64,000 nt of DNA from Methylovulum miyakonense HT12 (GCF_000384075.1 NZ_KB913025.1:2675919-2739918), one strand, 5' to 3'. Shown: positions 8,047-20,849, counted from the first letter of the stretch. Notes: a model not told the origin generated them from the sequence alone. Numbers and translations are program-made.

Positions 8047-9768
8047 ATGATGCACGTTAATTTTAAAAGGCCAGCCAATTTCCTTTTGATTTTGCTGTCT
8101 TTAATCGCAGCAGGTTGTTCGGAAACCCCCAAAAACCAGTTAAGTGTCGCTGATCAGCTTCCAGGGCGGTCAGATTATGATAGTCAGGATGATTTATCCG
8201 GACAATATCCTTCAGCAAGTTCCCGGCTTAAATTCAATAAACACAGGCAAAAAAGCGCCTCCGGTGAACATGAGACGGTATGGGACCGTTTGTTGTCGTT
8301 ATATTCCTTGCCAGAAATTGATAACTATCGGGTTGACCGTGCGATGGACTGGTATTTGCAACATCCGGCATCCTTGGCCATTATCCAAGAACGTGCCGAG
8401 CCATATCTGCACCATATCCTTGATGAAGTCGAAGCCAAAGACATTCCAGGCGAATTGGCCTTGTTGCCTGTGGTGGAAAGCGCGTTTGTGGCGAATGCTT
8501 ATTCTTCAGCCGAAGCTTCCGGCCTTTGGCAATTTATCCCGTCAACGGGTGAAGAATACGGTTTGCAACAAAATGCCTGGTATGATGGCCGCCGTGACGT
8601 TTACGCGTCCACTAAAGCCGCGACAACCTATCTGAAAGAGCTGAGTGAGCTTTTTGACGGCGATTGGCTAAAAGCCTTGGCGTCATACAACTGCGGCAAA
8701 AACCGTGTGCGGCGTTCAGTTGAAAAAAATGAAGAGCGTGATTTGCCGACCGATTATTGGTCCTTGGATTTGCCCCAAGAAACGATGGATTATGTGCCGC
8801 GTTTGCTGGCCATCGCAAAAATATTCGCCAACGCCGAGCAATACAACCTGCATTTGCAATACATCCCCAACAAGCCCTATTTTGAAGTGGTTGACATTAA
8901 AGCCCCGTTGGACTTGCATAAGGCCGCGCAATTGGCTAATACCCCGTATGACCAGTTTTTAAAGCTCAACCCCGGATTTAACCGATCGTGCACCGCCCCG
9001 CAAGGCCCGCACCGCTTGCTGGTGCCTGTTGAGCAGGCGAGTACTTTCAAAAGGAACCTGGCCCAGCTTCCGTATCACGAACGTGTCAATTACGGCAGTT
9101 TAAATCCAGAGCCGATACTGGCGAGAAACAAACCCGAAGAGCGCCTATTGACGCAAATCAAAAAGCCTGAAATTAAAGACACCAGGCACGAAGAATCCCA
9201 AGCCGTCGCTTCATCCTTTAGCCGTTATAAGGTCAAATCAGGTGAAACCCTGTCGGCTATTGCCAACCGTAGCCACACCACCCTATCAACGTTGCGCCGC
9301 GTTAACCATTTAGCCAGCAATACGGTACGTTCCGGTATGATGCTACAGGTCCCTTCCGTATCCGATAATAAGCCAGATAGCCATTTATTGGCCGCGAAGG
9401 CGGCAAAAATCCAAACCGCAAACCATCAAATGTATGCGGTGAAAAAAGGTGATACGTTTTGGAACATTTCCCAGCGTTTCGCGGTGACCCCAAAGGATAT
9501 TGCCGAATGGAATAAAATTACCTTGAAAACGGCATTGGTTCCTGGCCGTAAGTTGGTCATTAAAAGCGCCAACCAGCAAATCGCTTCCGTATCATCTATC
9601 CGCCTGGTCCACTACAAGGTTGGGGCGGGTGACACATTGACCCAGATTGCCAAAAAATTTAATGTCCCGGTCACTGATTTACGTAAGTCAAACGCAGATG
9701 TTTTGGGTAAAGGGTTGCGTCCAGGCCAAAAACTAAAAGTCATTGTAGACGGCCAACCTTCCACCTAA
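8047..9768 (+). CDS. mltD: Membrane-bound lytic murein transglycosylase D with three LysM domains
   Basis: 573 residues. It cleaves the glycan strand of peptidoglycan in the periplasm, forming 1,6-anhydromuramyl ends. The signal peptide ends in a lipobox (IAAGC), so it is an outer-membrane lipoprotein. The SLT domain spans about residues 110-250, with catalytic Glu144 in PVVESAF, then ASGLWQF and ALASYNCG. Three LysM peptidoglycan-binding modules begin near residues 394, 463 and 522 (E. coli MltD has two). ATG codons at 8047 and 8050 are both possible starts. A promoter and a strong terminator bracket it as a single-gene unit. Confidence 0.95.
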   Translation: MMHVNFKRPANFLLILLSLIAAGCSETPKNQLSVADQLPGRSDYDSQDDLSGQYPSASSRLKFNKHRQKSASGEHETVWDRLLSLYSLPEIDNYRVDRAMDWYLQHPASLAIIQERAEPYLHHILDEVEAKDIPGELALLPVVESAFVANAYSSAEASGLWQFIPSTGEEYGLQQNAWYDGRRDVYASTKAATTYLKELSELFDGDWLKALASYNCGKNRVRRSVEKNEERDLPTDYWSLDLPQETMDYVPRLLAIAKIFANAEQYNLHLQYIPNKPYFEVVDIKAPLDLHKAAQLANTPYDQFLKLNPGFNRSCTAPQGPHRLLVPVEQASTFKRNLAQLPYHERVNYGSLNPEPILARNKPEERLLTQIKKPEIKDTRHEESQAVASSFSRYKVKSGETLSAIANRSHTTLSTLRRVNHLASNTVRSGMMLQVPSVSDNKPDSHLLAAKAAKIQTANHQMYAVKKGDTFWNISQRFAVTPKDIAEWNKITLKTALVPGRKLVIKSANQQIASVSSIRLVHYKVGAGDTLTQIAKKFNVPVTDLRKSNADVLGKGLRPGQKLKVIVDGQPST

Positions 9769-9793
9769 TTGGCGGCGTTGGGCTGATAAAATT

Positions 9794-9820
9794 AAAAGGG
9801 CGGTTTACCGCCCTTTTTTA
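9794..9820 (+). terminator. Rho-independent terminator of mltD
   Basis: Stem GGGCGG (9798-9803) pairs with CCGCCC (9808-9813) around a four-base loop and is followed by six T; flanking A and T runs extend the pairing. It lies 30 bp after the mltD stop. Confidence 0.9.
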
Positions 9821-10158
9821 TTGCCTGGACGCATTAAAATCCAATAGTTGGGCGCTTTATATCGTGCCAATTGCCCGTATCCGCGTGCATATTGTTAAAA
9901 ACTGCTTGTAGCCCAACATCTACGCGCAAAAACACCGGGGCATTTGGTAAGCCGTTCCCCTGATCCCTAGAAAGCAAGCTCCTGGCATGCCCCAATACGC
10001 CTGTCAGTCCCGGAAACCTTTAGAGGCAAAAGGGCGGTGGCGGTGGTGAAGCGGTTTTTAGATTTTATAGCGGCATTGGATTGGTATCCGCCCGTACGTT
10101 TCAACTTGCCATAGGGCGTTGGAAACGTTACGGGACGGCTGCCAAGGCTGTCAAAACC
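9821..10158. other. Gene-free convergent spacer
   Basis: About 340 bp between the mltD terminator and the 3' end of the large oxidoreductase gene. Open frames that enter it are short or run antisense into the oxidoreductase. I see no RNA gene or clear repeat in it. Confidence 0.5.
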
Positions 10159-13100
10159 TTACACCAAAACCCGCTCTATCCCGCCGTTTGCGGCTTGCCC
10201 GATATAGTTGCCCATCCAGTCCGGACCCAATATGTGCCGGGCAATTTCGACCACAATATAATCGACTTCCATTTGCTCCAGGTCATCCTGGTAACGCAGC
10301 AAGCCTTGTACACAAGACGGACAGGAAGTCAGCATTTTGACGGGCCCCTCGTAACCGTCCGTGCGCAGCTTGGCGGTGTCTTCCTGTAATTCAATGGCTT
10401 TGCGGGAACGCACCTGGGTGGAAATATCGGGGCGGGCGACTGCCAGAGTCCCCGATTCGCCGCAGCAACGCTCGGATTTGTTGACCGTCGTGCCGATCAA
10501 ACCGTTGACTGTTTTCATGGGGTCTTGCTGCTTCAGCGGGCTGTGGCAAGGGTCGTGGTATAGGTAACGGGTGCCGTTGACACCTTCCAGCTTCACGCCT
10601 TTTTCCAATAGATATTCATGGATGTCGATTAACCGGCAGCCAGGGAAAATCTTTTCAAATTCGTAATCCACCAGTTGGTCCAGGCAAGTGCCGCAACTGA
10701 CCACGACGGTCTTGATGTCCAAATAATTCAGCGTAGTGGCGACCCGGTGGAACAGCACGCGGTTGTCCGTGGTGATTTTCTGCGCCTTATCGAATTGCCC
10801 CGCCGCACGTTGGGGATAACCGCAACACAAATAGCCCGGAGGCAAGACGGTTTGTACGCCGATTTCGTAAAGCATGGCTTGGGTCGCCAAACCGACTTGT
10901 GAGAACAAGCGCTCGGAGCCACAGCCAGGGAAATAAAATACCGCTTCGGAGTCAGTGCGGGTTTTATGCCGGTCGCGGATGATCGGCACGATATGGTCGT
11001 TCTCGATGTCCAGCAAGGCCCGCGCCGTCTTGTTTGGTAGTTTGCCGGGCATTTTGCGGTTGGTGAAATGGACCACTTGCTCGAATACCGGTGTTTTTCC
11101 AGTCGATGAAGGCGGTTGCGAGAGCTGCGCTTTGCCCCAGGGCTTTAGCAAGACATTGCCCAAGCGTTGCCCTTTGTAAGACCATTCGATCAAGACCTTG
11201 CGCATGGCTTTGACAGTGTTGGGATGGCTGCTAGTCAAAAATGCCAAGGCGGCTGTTTTAACCGGATTGAAACTTTGCTTGCCCATTTTGCGCAACAGGT
11301 TGCGCATGTTCATCGACACGTCGCCGAAATCAATATCAACAGGGCAGGGGTTGTAACATTTGTGGCAGACCGTGCAATGGTCGGCGACGTCTTCAAATTC
11401 TTTCCAATGGGTGATGGAAATGCCCCGGCGGGTCTGCTCTTCGTAAAGGAAGGCTTCGATCAGTAAGGAAGTGGCGAGGATTTTATTGCGTGGTGAATAC
11501 AACAGGTTGGCGCGTGGCACATGGGTGGAACACACGGGCTTGCATTTGCCGCAGCGCAGGCAATCCTTCACCGAGTCGGCAATAGCGCCGATGTCGCTTT
11601 GCTGCATGATCAGGGATTCATAGCCCATCAGGCTGAACGAGGTGGTGTAGGCTGCATGCAGGTCAGCCCCCGGCATCAGCTTGCCGCGGTTAAAGCGTCC
11701 TTCCGGGTCTATACGTTGTTTGTAGTCGTGAAAACTTGCCAGTTCTTCCTCGGTCAGGAACTCGTATTTGGTGATGCCGATACCGTGTTCACCGGAGATG
11801 ACCCCGCCTAAAGACCGGGCCAAGCCCATGATCCGCACCACCGCCGCATTGGCTTCCTGCAGCATCTCATAATGGTCGGAATTGACTGGCAAATTGGTAT
11901 GCACGTTGCCGTCACCGGCATGCATGTGCAAGGCCACGAACACCCGTCCGCGTAAAATTTCCTTGTGTACGGCTTCCACCCGTTCTATGACCGGACGGAA
12001 ATTATCGCCTTCAAAAATGTCCTGCAAACGGGGCAATAGCTCCGATTTCCAGGAGACGCGCAGCGAGTGGTCTTGGATACGGTGGAACAAGGTCGGTTGG
12101 TCTGCCCGATTGGTCAGCTCGGAAACGTGAATGCCGTAGTCGCCGAACGCCGCTTCCGCTTGTAGCAAAGGCAAATCGAGATGGTCATACAGCCACTGCC
12201 AACGCCCGCGCACTTGCGCGACAGTATCTAAGGCCAAACTGCGGCGGTCGCCGACCAGTTCGGCTTTGTTGGTGTTGTCTTCATAAGAACGCAACGGCAA
12301 ATCGCCAGCCAAAAAATGGCTTAGCGCATCGCACAGCCGCAATTTGTTGCGCAGTGACAGCTCGATGTTGATGCGCTCGATGCCGTCACAATAATCACCC
12401 ATGCGCGGCAGCGGTATCACCACATCCTCATTGATTTTGAAGGCATTGGTGTGCTTGGCGATGGCGGCGGTGCGGGCACGGTCCAGCCAGAATTTCTTGC
12501 GCATCTCCGGGCTGGCGGCGATGAAACCTTCCGCATTCCGGGCGTTGCACAGCCGCACGACTTCCGATGCGGCCAAGGCGACTTGGTTTTCGTCATCACC
12601 AACAATATCACCGACCAGCACCATTTTGGGCCTGCCGTGGCGTTTGGCTTTAGGGGCGTAACCCACGGCTTTCACATAGCGTTCGTCAAGGTGCTCAAGG
12701 CCTGCCAGCATCACCCGTGCCGGGCCGTTTTTAGGCAACGCGGCGAGGTAATCGCGGATCTCGACTATCGCCGGCACGGCTTCCCGGACTTGGCCGAAAA
12801 ACTCCAGGCAAAACGTACGGGTGTGTGGCGGCATTTTGTGCAAAATCCAACGTGCCGAGGTGATGATGCCATCGCAACCTTCTTTCTGGATGCCAGGCAA
12901 ACCGCCTAAAAACTTGTCGGTGACATCCTTGCCTAAGCCGGCTTTGCGGAATTGCGCACCAGGGATGACAAGCGGTTCTTCCGACAACAGCTTGCGGCCG
13001 TCAGCATCGTACCGTTTCAGCAAGAAACTGACGTGTTCCTGGTCGTGGATCTTGCCGAGATTGTGGTTGAAACGCTCGACTTCCAACCAGTTGCCGTCCG

Positions 13101-14076
13101 GGGTCACCATGCGCCAGGACAACAGGTTGTCCAGTGCCGTACCCCACAGCACGGCTTTTTTGCCGCCCGCGTTCATGGCCACGTTGCCGCCTATGCAAGA
13201 CGCGTCCGCCGAGGTCGGGTCGCAGGCGAACACCAGCCCCGCATTGTCGGCAACGTCCATGACCCGCCGGGTCACCACACCCGCCCCGGTGAAAATGGTC
13301 GCATAGGTTTGCGCCACGCCCGGCAAGCTGGATTCGCGCTCCACACGTCCGATTTCCAGCAGCTTTTCAGTGTTGATCACCGCAGAGAAGGGTGTCAAGG
13401 GCACGGCACCACCGGTATAGCCCGTGCCACCGCCGCGCGGGATAATGGTCAAGCCCAGTTTGATGCAATCACGCACCAGCTGCCCGACTTCCTCTTCATT
13501 GCCCGGATACAAGACGACAAACGGATATTCCACCCGCCAGTCGGTGGCGTCGGTCACATGCGACACGCGGGCGAAACCGTCGAAACAAATGTTGTCCTTA
13601 CGGGTATGTTTGGACAGCAACGCCAAGGCCTTCCGGCGCATTTCCCGGGTATTTTCGAAATGTGCTTCGAAAGCATTGACGGCTTGGTGCGCGGCGGTTA
13701 TCAATAACGCGACCCGCCTCGCCCGGCCGACATCTTCATTTTCAAGCTCGTCATGGCGTTTTTCCATTTGCCGCAAACGGTGGCGCAAGGCTTCTAGCAA
13801 GGCCTTGCGGCGGTTACGGTTGTCGAGCAGGTCATCCTCAAGATACGGGTTGCGCTGCACCGCCCAAATATCGCCCAACACTTCGAAAAGCATCCGTGCG
13901 GAGCGCCCGGTCACCCGTTCGTCACGCAACGAATCCAGGATGCGCCAGTTGTCTTCACCCAACAGGCGGATGACGATTTCGCGGTCTGAAAAAGACGTGT
14001 AGTTGTAAGGAATTTCGCGTAGCCGGGTAGGCGCCACATCGGAAAAAAGGGCAGGAGATTGTAAATCCACAGACAT
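10159..14076 (-). CDS. Giant FAD-linked oxidoreductase with Fe-S and CCG domains (DUF3683/YdiJ-like)
   Basis: 1305 residues. Domains in order: an N-terminal DUF3683-like region (1-170), a FAD-binding PCMH domain ([11 protein letters not shown] near residue 210), an FAD-oxidase C-terminal domain as in D-lactate and D-2-hydroxyglutarate dehydrogenases ([20 protein letters not shown]), two 4Fe-4S clusters ([11 protein letters not shown] near 838 and [11 protein letters not shown] near 898) and two CCG domains (PGCGSE near 1050, LCCGYP, CCGESG near 1203). It probably oxidises a 2-hydroxy acid and passes electrons through the clusters to the respiratory chain. The ATG at 14076 opens the conserved part better than the ATG-like start at 14145. 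It lies 81 bp downstream of the lipoprotein gene on the same strand. Confidence 0.88.
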   Translation of the reverse strand: MSVDLQSPALFSDVAPTRLREIPYNYTSFSDREIVIRLLGEDNWRILDSLRDERVTGRSARMLFEVLGDIWAVQRNPYLEDDLLDNRNRRKALLEALRHRLRQMEKRHDELENEDVGRARRVALLITAAHQAVNAFEAHFENTREMRRKALALLSKHTRKDNICFDGFARVSHVTDATDWRVEYPFVVLYPGNEEEVGQLVRDCIKLGLTIIPRGGGTGYTGGAVPLTPFSAVINTEKLLEIGRVERESSLPGVAQTYATIFTGAGVVTRRVMDVADNAGLVFACDPTSADASCIGGNVAMNAGGKKAVLWGTALDNLLSWRMVTPDGNWLEVERFNHNLGKIHDQEHVSFLLKRYDADGRKLLSEEPLVIPGAQFRKAGLGKDVTDKFLGGLPGIQKEGCDGIITSARWILHKMPPHTRTFCLEFFGQVREAVPAIVEIRDYLAALPKNGPARVMLAGLEHLDERYVKAVGYAPKAKRHGRPKMVLVGDIVGDDENQVALAASEVVRLCNARNAEGFIAASPEMRKKFWLDRARTAAIAKHTNAFKINEDVVIPLPRMGDYCDGIERINIELSLRNKLRLCDALSHFLAGDLPLRSYEDNTNKAELVGDRRSLALDTVAQVRGRWQWLYDHLDLPLLQAEAAFGDYGIHVSELTNRADQPTLFHRIQDHSLRVSWKSELLPRLQDIFEGDNFRPVIERVEAVHKEILRGRVFVALHMHAGDGNVHTNLPVNSDHYEMLQEANAAVVRIMGLARSLGGVISGEHGIGITKYEFLTEEELASFHDYKQRIDPEGRFNRGKLMPGADLHAAYTTSFSLMGYESLIMQQSDIGAIADSVKDCLRCGKCKPVCSTHVPRANLLYSPRNKILATSLLIEAFLYEEQTRRGISITHWKEFEDVADHCTVCHKCYNPCPVDIDFGDVSMNMRNLLRKMGKQSFNPVKTAALAFLTSSHPNTVKAMRKVLIEWSYKGQRLGNVLLKPWGKAQLSQPPSSTGKTPVFEQVVHFTNRKMPGKLPNKTARALLDIENDHIVPIIRDRHKTRTDSEAVFYFPGCGSERLFSQVGLATQAMLYEIGVQTVLPPGYLCCGYPQRAAGQFDKAQKITTDNRVLFHRVATTLNYLDIKTVVVSCGTCLDQLVDYEFEKIFPGCRLIDIHEYLLEKGVKLEGVNGTRYLYHDPCHSPLKQQDPMKTVNGLIGTTVNKSERCCGESGTLAVARPDISTQVRSRKAIELQEDTAKLRTDGYEGPVKMLTSCPSCVQGLLRYQDDLEQMEVDYIVVEIARHILGPDWMGNYIGQAANGGIERVLV

Positions 14077-14157
14077 CCAAGGTAATGACGGAAAATAATG
14101 GCAGCGGGCAGGGTTGCCGCCGCCAGGCGAATGGTAATTGTCCAATAATACGGGAGA

Positions 14158-14562
14158 TTATTTTACAAAACAGCTTTTTTCCGCATAAGCTTCCGCTTCT
14201 TTAAGCTGTGCGCGTAAGTCTTTGGATTGTTTGGGGTCACGAAAAACACCGCCGCTTTCCCCAGGCGTGCTTTTTAAGTAATTAAAGGTTTTTGCCGCTT
14301 CGTATTCGCTGAAAGTCAGCTTTTCGGCGATTTTGTCGATTTTGCAACCGCAAGCATACTGGTTGATATAGCTCAAGCCCCCGTGTTGCGCCACACAATT
14401 TAAGACATATTCGACGCGGTCACGGGTCGGGAAGTCATTGCCCGGTGTTTTTTCAACAACGGGTCCGGCTGGTGCGGAAGGTTGCTCCGGCGTGGTTGAG
14501 CAGCCCGTAGTGATGGTGATTAAGGCGATTGTTAAAATAGACAATAAAGAGGGTGCTTTCAT
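14158..14562 (-). CDS. Small lipoprotein, unknown function
   Basis: 134 residues with a signal peptide and a lipobox (TTGC, cysteine at residue 21), followed by a proline-rich linker and a compact domain of about 95 residues with cysteines at VLNCVAQ, YACGCKI and KSCF. Four cysteines in the mature domain suggest disulphides. No named family is recognised. It probably shares a transcript with the oxidoreductase downstream; any functional link is speculative. Confidence 0.7.
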   Translation of the reverse strand: MKAPSLLSILTIALITITTGCSTTPEQPSAPAGPVVEKTPGNDFPTRDRVEYVLNCVAQHGGLSYINQYACGCKIDKIAEKLTFSEYEAAKTFNYLKSTPGESGGVFRDPKQSKDLRAQLKEAEAYAEKSCFVK

Positions 14563-14762
14563 GGATAATAATGCCCTATAAAATAAAAAGCCCTACACGT
14601 AGGGGGCGATAAATGGCTGATAAGATTGCGGCCTATCAGCTTGTTTAAGTATTTTAACCGAAAATCCCTGGCGTTTTTCAGGCAAGCCGGAAAAATAAAC
14701 ATTCACCCATGAACTGTTGGATAATTGGCTGGTGTTTCACTTTGGGCAGACGGGCTATTTTT

Positions 14763-15356
14763 ATGGATAATAAAGAAACAATAACAGGCGTGATTCTGGC
14801 TGGCGGTCTGGCCAGGCGCATGGGCCACCAAGATAAAGGCCTGGTAAGCTTTAAAGGCCAACCGCTCATCAGTTATGCAATCGCCGCGATGCGGCCTGCG
14901 GTTGGTGTGCTGGTCATCAACGCCAACCGGAATGTCGGGGATTACCAGAAGTTTGGTTTACCCGTCATTAGTGACCAAACCAGCAGCTTTGATGGCCCTT
15001 TGGCTGGTGTGCTCACTGCGATGTCCTACAGCCAAACCGAAGAGTTGCTGGTCATGCCTTGCGATTCGCCCCTGATGGGGACAGGGCATTTGCAACAATT
15101 GCTTGACGCCCGTCGGGACAACAATGCCGACATAGCGGTCGCCGTTGCGGATGGGCGCTGGCATCCGGTGTTTCTGGCGATAAAGGCCTCATTAAAAACG
15201 GACTTGCAAAGGTATCTGGCCGATGGCCACCGCAAGGTGGAAACGTGGTTGGTACGGCATCACGTTGTCCCTGTGGATTTCAGCCACCAACCCGGACTGT
15301 TTATGAACATCAATACCATGGCGGAACTGGTAAACTTGGAAAACCAAAGCGTATGA
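14763..15356 (+). CDS. mobA: Molybdenum cofactor guanylyltransferase
   Basis: 197 residues, normal for the family. MobA transfers GMP from GTP to molybdopterin-Mo to form bis-MGD, needed by enzymes such as formate dehydrogenase. The nucleotide-binding signature reads LAGGLARRMGHQDKGL at residues 12-27; DGPLAG and the metal-binding MPCDSPLM follow. The start at 14763 was preferred over an in-frame upstream ATG (14709) because it puts the signature at the usual distance from the N-terminus. It ends 2 bp before the 3' end of the convergent methyltransferase gene. Confidence 0.93.
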   Translation: MDNKETITGVILAGGLARRMGHQDKGLVSFKGQPLISYAIAAMRPAVGVLVINANRNVGDYQKFGLPVISDQTSSFDGPLAGVLTAMSYSQTEELLVMPCDSPLMGTGHLQQLLDARRDNNADIAVAVADGRWHPVFLAIKASLKTDLQRYLADGHRKVETWLVRHHVVPVDFSHQPGLFMNINTMAELVNLENQSV

Positions 15357-15358
15357 AT

Positions 15359-16201
15359 CTACTTCTTGAACGCATAAATGACGTAACTCAGCAAAGCCAG
15401 CCGGCTCAGGATTTCAGCGCCCAAGGTTTCGGCAACGGCGCTTGTGCTGGCAATCTTGCCTTGATGCATCGCCAATTTTCTTAAATAGCGGTAAGTGGGC
15501 AGGGTGTTGACGGTGATGTCGCGCTCAACCAGGCAATCGAATTGGGTGAGTGCGGCAAGCTTGCGATAATGATCGGCGGAAAATTGCAAGTTACATTTGC
15601 CGTAAAACCTCCAATCCGGCAATTTCATACGGGTAAACGGCAGCAGTTTTTTTTTGGGCACAAAATCCGACAAGGCCAAATAGCCGCCGGGTTTGAGGAC
15701 GCGGTAAGCTTCTTTGAAAAATTGGGCGCGGTCAGGGAAATGGAAAATACATTCGACGGCAAGCACCACGTCAAAAGACTGGTCGGGGAAGGGTAGGGCG
15801 CAGGCGTCGCCTTGGTGGAATTCGATGCGGTTGTGTCCGTTGGCGGTGACGGTGGCGCGGGCGCGTTCCAATTGCCGGTCATCCAAGTTCAGGCCGACCA
15901 AGCCCATACGCACATAACGCTCATTGATATGGGCGATTGTGCCGCCAAAACCGCAACCGACATCCAGCACATCCAGGCCATTATGGATATTGCCCGCTTG
16001 GCAAACTTGCGCGGAAAGTTCTTCGGCGGCTTGTCCAAAATCTTCGGTGCTAAGCATGGCCTGTTTGGGATTTTCCCAGTAGCCCCAGTGGACATGCCGG
16101 CCAAAACTTTTTGCCACGGCTTCGTTGCCGTCTTTTAATAATTCCAGCAGGTAATCAAAATACGGCAGTTTAACTTGTGGGGAGGGTTCGGCAGGTTTCA
16201 T
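15359..16201 (-). CDS. SAM-dependent methyltransferase (UbiE/sterol-tocopherol type)
   Basis: 280 residues. Motif I is VLDVGCGFGG, followed by LVGLNLDDRQLERA (motif II area), GDACALPFPDQSFDVV and RVLKPGGYLALSDF. The N-terminal HWGYW and the arrangement resemble small-molecule C- or N-methyltransferases such as tocopherol or phosphoethanolamine methyltransferases. The ATG at 16201 has GGAG eight bases upstream, which decides it over 16261. The substrate cannot be deduced. Confidence 0.85.
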   Translation of the reverse strand: MKPAEPSPQVKLPYFDYLLELLKDGNEAVAKSFGRHVHWGYWENPKQAMLSTEDFGQAAEELSAQVCQAGNIHNGLDVLDVGCGFGGTIAHINERYVRMGLVGLNLDDRQLERARATVTANGHNRIEFHQGDACALPFPDQSFDVVLAVECIFHFPDRAQFFKEAYRVLKPGGYLALSDFVPKKKLLPFTRMKLPDWRFYGKCNLQFSADHYRKLAALTQFDCLVERDITVNTLPTYRYLRKLAMHQGKIASTSAVAETLGAEILSRLALLSYVIYAFKK

Positions 16202-16283
16202 GGTTAAGCTCCATTGGCAGTGTTGGGGTTTAATGGCGTGGATTAATGATAGTCTATCCAAATTTTAGCAGACCGGCCCATTT

Positions 16284-18572
<2,289 letters not shown>

Positions 18573-18579
18573 AGTGCGT

Positions 18580-18822
18580 TTAGAGCTGGCTGTTTAACAA
18601 TTCGTCAAGGGTCGGCAATTCAGGGTCGGCTTTGCAACGCACCTTGTAAATGTCAATAAATTCCATAAAAGCCTGCTCCAGATCAGCCAGAATATCTTCC
18701 TCATTTTCCCGTTCATCTTCAGGGACATCGTCAGAAGCCAAGTATTCGCGTTGCAAAGCCACTTCGCTGTTTAAGGCAAGCGTGGCGTAAATGACGGCGT
18801 TGTTTGAGATAGAGTCGCTCAT
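18580..18822 (-). CDS. Small acidic protein, unknown function
   Basis: 80 residues, strongly acidic in the middle (DDVPEDERENEED) and without a signal peptide. The ATG at 18822 has GGAG nine bases upstream. It lies 7 bp upstream of the arsC-like gene and so forms the first gene of a three-gene unit with yffB-like and dapE. No family is recognised. Confidence 0.65.
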   Translation of the reverse strand: MSDSISNNAVIYATLALNSEVALQREYLASDDVPEDERENEEDILADLEQAFMEFIDIYKVRCKADPELPTLDELLNSQL

Positions 18823-18914
18823 AATCTTTAGCTCCAAGGTTGGGGGAAGGTTATAAATTGGCTTAGTGTAGCGTAACTGGACTTTTTTAGTATGAGTTTA
18901 TTGGGGCGACTAAG

Positions 18915-18943
18915 CCAAGCCCTGCCCAATTTGCAGGGCTTGG
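18915..18943. repeat. Perfect 11-bp-stem hairpin in a divergent spacer
   Basis: CCAAGCCCTGC (18915-18925) and GCAGGGCTTGG (18933-18943) are exact inverted copies around a 7-base loop. Both flanking genes point away, so it cannot terminate either; no T run follows. It may be a regulatory or small-RNA structure. Confidence 0.6.
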
Positions 18944-19088
18944 GATAACAAAATTAACCGCCGCCAGTAACGGTTGAAATAAACCAACCGTGGGTTGATT
19001 TGCCCGTAGGTTATCCGCCCATCCCATGCGTAAAAGGATTGCGGTTAGAAATTGCTTTTAAAACCAGTTGGTTATGTGTTGAAAAAAA

Positions 19089-19105
19089 CTGGCATATTAA
19101 TCGCT
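19089..19105 (+). promoter_or_regulatory. Sigma-54-type -24/-12 promoter for the SulP gene
   Basis: The element has the diagnostic GG-N10-GC spacing, with CTGGCA at -24 and TCGCT at -12, close to the sigma-54 consensus (CTGGCAC-N5-TTGCT). Predicted transcription start is near 19117, about 30 bases before the SulP start codon. No activator-binding inverted repeat was identified. Confidence 0.5.
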
Positions 19106-19145
19106 AAGACAGCTCCAGATGTCCGATTAATATGAGGAAATAATC

Positions 19146-20807
19146 ATGAGTGTAGTTAATTTGTCCGCTTTACCTAAAACCGGCTTGGCCGGATTAAAAG
19201 AGAACTGGCGCAGTGATCTGCTGTCGGGTTTCCTGGTTTTTTTGATTGCCATGCCCTTGTGCCTTGGCATTTCCATGGCTTCCGGTTTTCCGCCGTCAGC
19301 AGGCATCATCACGGCGGTGATAGGTGGCGTGTTGGTTTCGCGTATGAGTGGCTCGTTTGTCACGATCAACGGGCCGGCGGCCGGTTTGATCGTTGTGGTG
19401 TTGGGTGCTGTGCAGGGGTTGGGCGAGGGCGATGCGATGGCGGGGTATCGTTACACCTTGGCGGCAATTGTGGTGGCGAGCGTCTTCCAAGTGCTGATGG
19501 GTTATTTTAAAACAGGCCGGTTGAGTTCGTTTTTTCCGTCTTCGGTTGTCCATGGCATGTTGGCGGCTATCGGCATCATTATCATGGCGAAACAAATCCA
19601 TGTGGTGTTGGGTAATGCCCCGGAAAAGGGCAGCAGTCTGTTTTCGACGATTGCCCAAATACCGCATAGCCTGATCAATATGAACCATGAAATAGCCATC
19701 ATCGGTTTTTCGGGGTTGGCTATTTTGATCCTTTGGTCGGTCGTAAAGAACAGGTATTTGAAAATGATCCCCGCCCCGTTGATTGTGGTGTTGGTGGGCA
19801 TAGGCTTGGGCAAGTTGTTTGATTTGGACCATGAGCATATTTATCTGTTTTTGCCTGATGCGACGTTTTTGCCGCACCATGAAGAAACCGTCGGGCCAAA
19901 ATTTTTGGTCGCCATTTCCGACAATTTCATGTCTAGCTTTTATTTCCCTGATTTTTCAAAAGTCGCCACGGTAGAGTTTTGGGAAGCCGTGGTCAGCATC
20001 TGCTTGGTCGGCAGTTTGGAAAGTTTGTTAAGCGCAATGGCGGTTGATAAGTTAGACCCATATAAACGCCAATCGAATCTGGATAAGGATTTGATGGCGG
20101 TGGGCGTGGGTAACGTGGCGGCGGGTATGCTCGGTGGCTTGCCGATGATCGCAGAAATTGTCCGCAGTTCCGCCAACGTCAACAACGGCGCCAAAACCAG
20201 TTGGGCGAATTTTTTCCATGGCTTGTTCTTGTTGCTGTTTGTCGTCTTTTTCCCGCGTTTGATCCATAGCATACCCTTGGCGGCCTTGGCTTCATTGCTG
20301 GTGTTCACAGGTTTCCGTCTGGCTTCGCCCAAAGAGTTTGGCAAAGTGTTGGGTTTGGGTAAAGAGCAGTTTTTCCTTTTTGTGGTCACTATTATTGGTG
20401 TCATCGCCACCGATTTATTGGTGGGGGTCGCTTTGGGCATTGTTGTCAAATTGCTGATCCATCTCAGCCGTGGCGTTAAGTTGAACAATTTGTTCAAAAT
20501 CCATTTTGAAATCCAACAGCCTGACAGCAATACTGTTTTGGTGAAAATCAGCGGGGCGGCCATTTTCTCCAACTTCATGGCGTTAAAAGATGCGATGATG
20601 GCTGTGGAACCAGGCAAGATGGTTATTTTCCAGTTAAACGATGCCTATTTGCTTGACCATAGCGTCATGGAGTTCATGCACCATTTCCAGCACGACTATG
20701 AAGCGCAAGGTGGAAAGTGTGACTTTTACGGTCTGGAATATCATGATGCCTACTCAAACCATCCGTTAGCGGCACGCAAGCAAAAAATGGTTTCTGGATA
20801 TAGCTAG
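19146..20807 (+). CDS. SulP-family inorganic anion transporter with STAS domain
   Basis: 553 residues. The membrane part (about 1-430) begins with the family signature region WRSDLLSGFLVFLIAMPLCLGISMASG and contains SGSFVTINGPAAG and SLESLLSAMAVDKLDPYKRQSN, all typical of SulP carriers. A cytoplasmic STAS domain follows (about 450-545: VKISGAAIFSNF, LLDHSVMEFMHHF). SulP proteins move sulfate, bicarbonate or other anions, often with sodium. The substrate is undetermined; bicarbonate is plausible in a one-carbon-using organism. It starts after a clear AGGAA ribosome site. Confidence 0.92.
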   Translation: MSVVNLSALPKTGLAGLKENWRSDLLSGFLVFLIAMPLCLGISMASGFPPSAGIITAVIGGVLVSRMSGSFVTINGPAAGLIVVVLGAVQGLGEGDAMAGYRYTLAAIVVASVFQVLMGYFKTGRLSSFFPSSVVHGMLAAIGIIIMAKQIHVVLGNAPEKGSSLFSTIAQIPHSLINMNHEIAIIGFSGLAILILWSVVKNRYLKMIPAPLIVVLVGIGLGKLFDLDHEHIYLFLPDATFLPHHEETVGPKFLVAISDNFMSSFYFPDFSKVATVEFWEAVVSICLVGSLESLLSAMAVDKLDPYKRQSNLDKDLMAVGVGNVAAGMLGGLPMIAEIVRSSANVNNGAKTSWANFFHGLFLLLFVVFFPRLIHSIPLAALASLLVFTGFRLASPKEFGKVLGLGKEQFFLFVVTIIGVIATDLLVGVALGIVVKLLIHLSRGVKLNNLFKIHFEIQQPDSNTVLVKISGAAIFSNFMALKDAMMAVEPGKMVIFQLNDAYLLDHSVMEFMHHFQHDYEAQGGKCDFYGLEYHDAYSNHPLAARKQKMVSGYS

Positions 20808-20818
20808 AAACAATGGAT

Positions 20819-20849
20819 TGGGCTTAATGCACACATGCCGATAAGCCCA
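20819..20849 (+). terminator. Possible terminator of the SulP gene
   Basis: TGGGCTTA (20819-20826) pairs with TAAGCCCA (20842-20849). It begins 12 bp after the stop codon, but only a short T-rich tail follows, so intrinsic termination is uncertain. Confidence 0.4.

Larger units (their letters stand above)
18823..19145. other. Divergent promoter region of dapE unit and SulP gene
   Basis: 323 bp without an open frame of note. It contains the hairpin at 18915-18943 and the sigma-54-like element at 19089-19105, both listed separately. Confidence 0.6.

Noticed and set aside
12952..13707. 251-codon plus-strand frame inside the oxidoreductase gene
   Set aside because: It lies wholly antisense to a gene with intact FAD and Fe-S motifs; the translation is Arg/His/Val-rich and has no domain.
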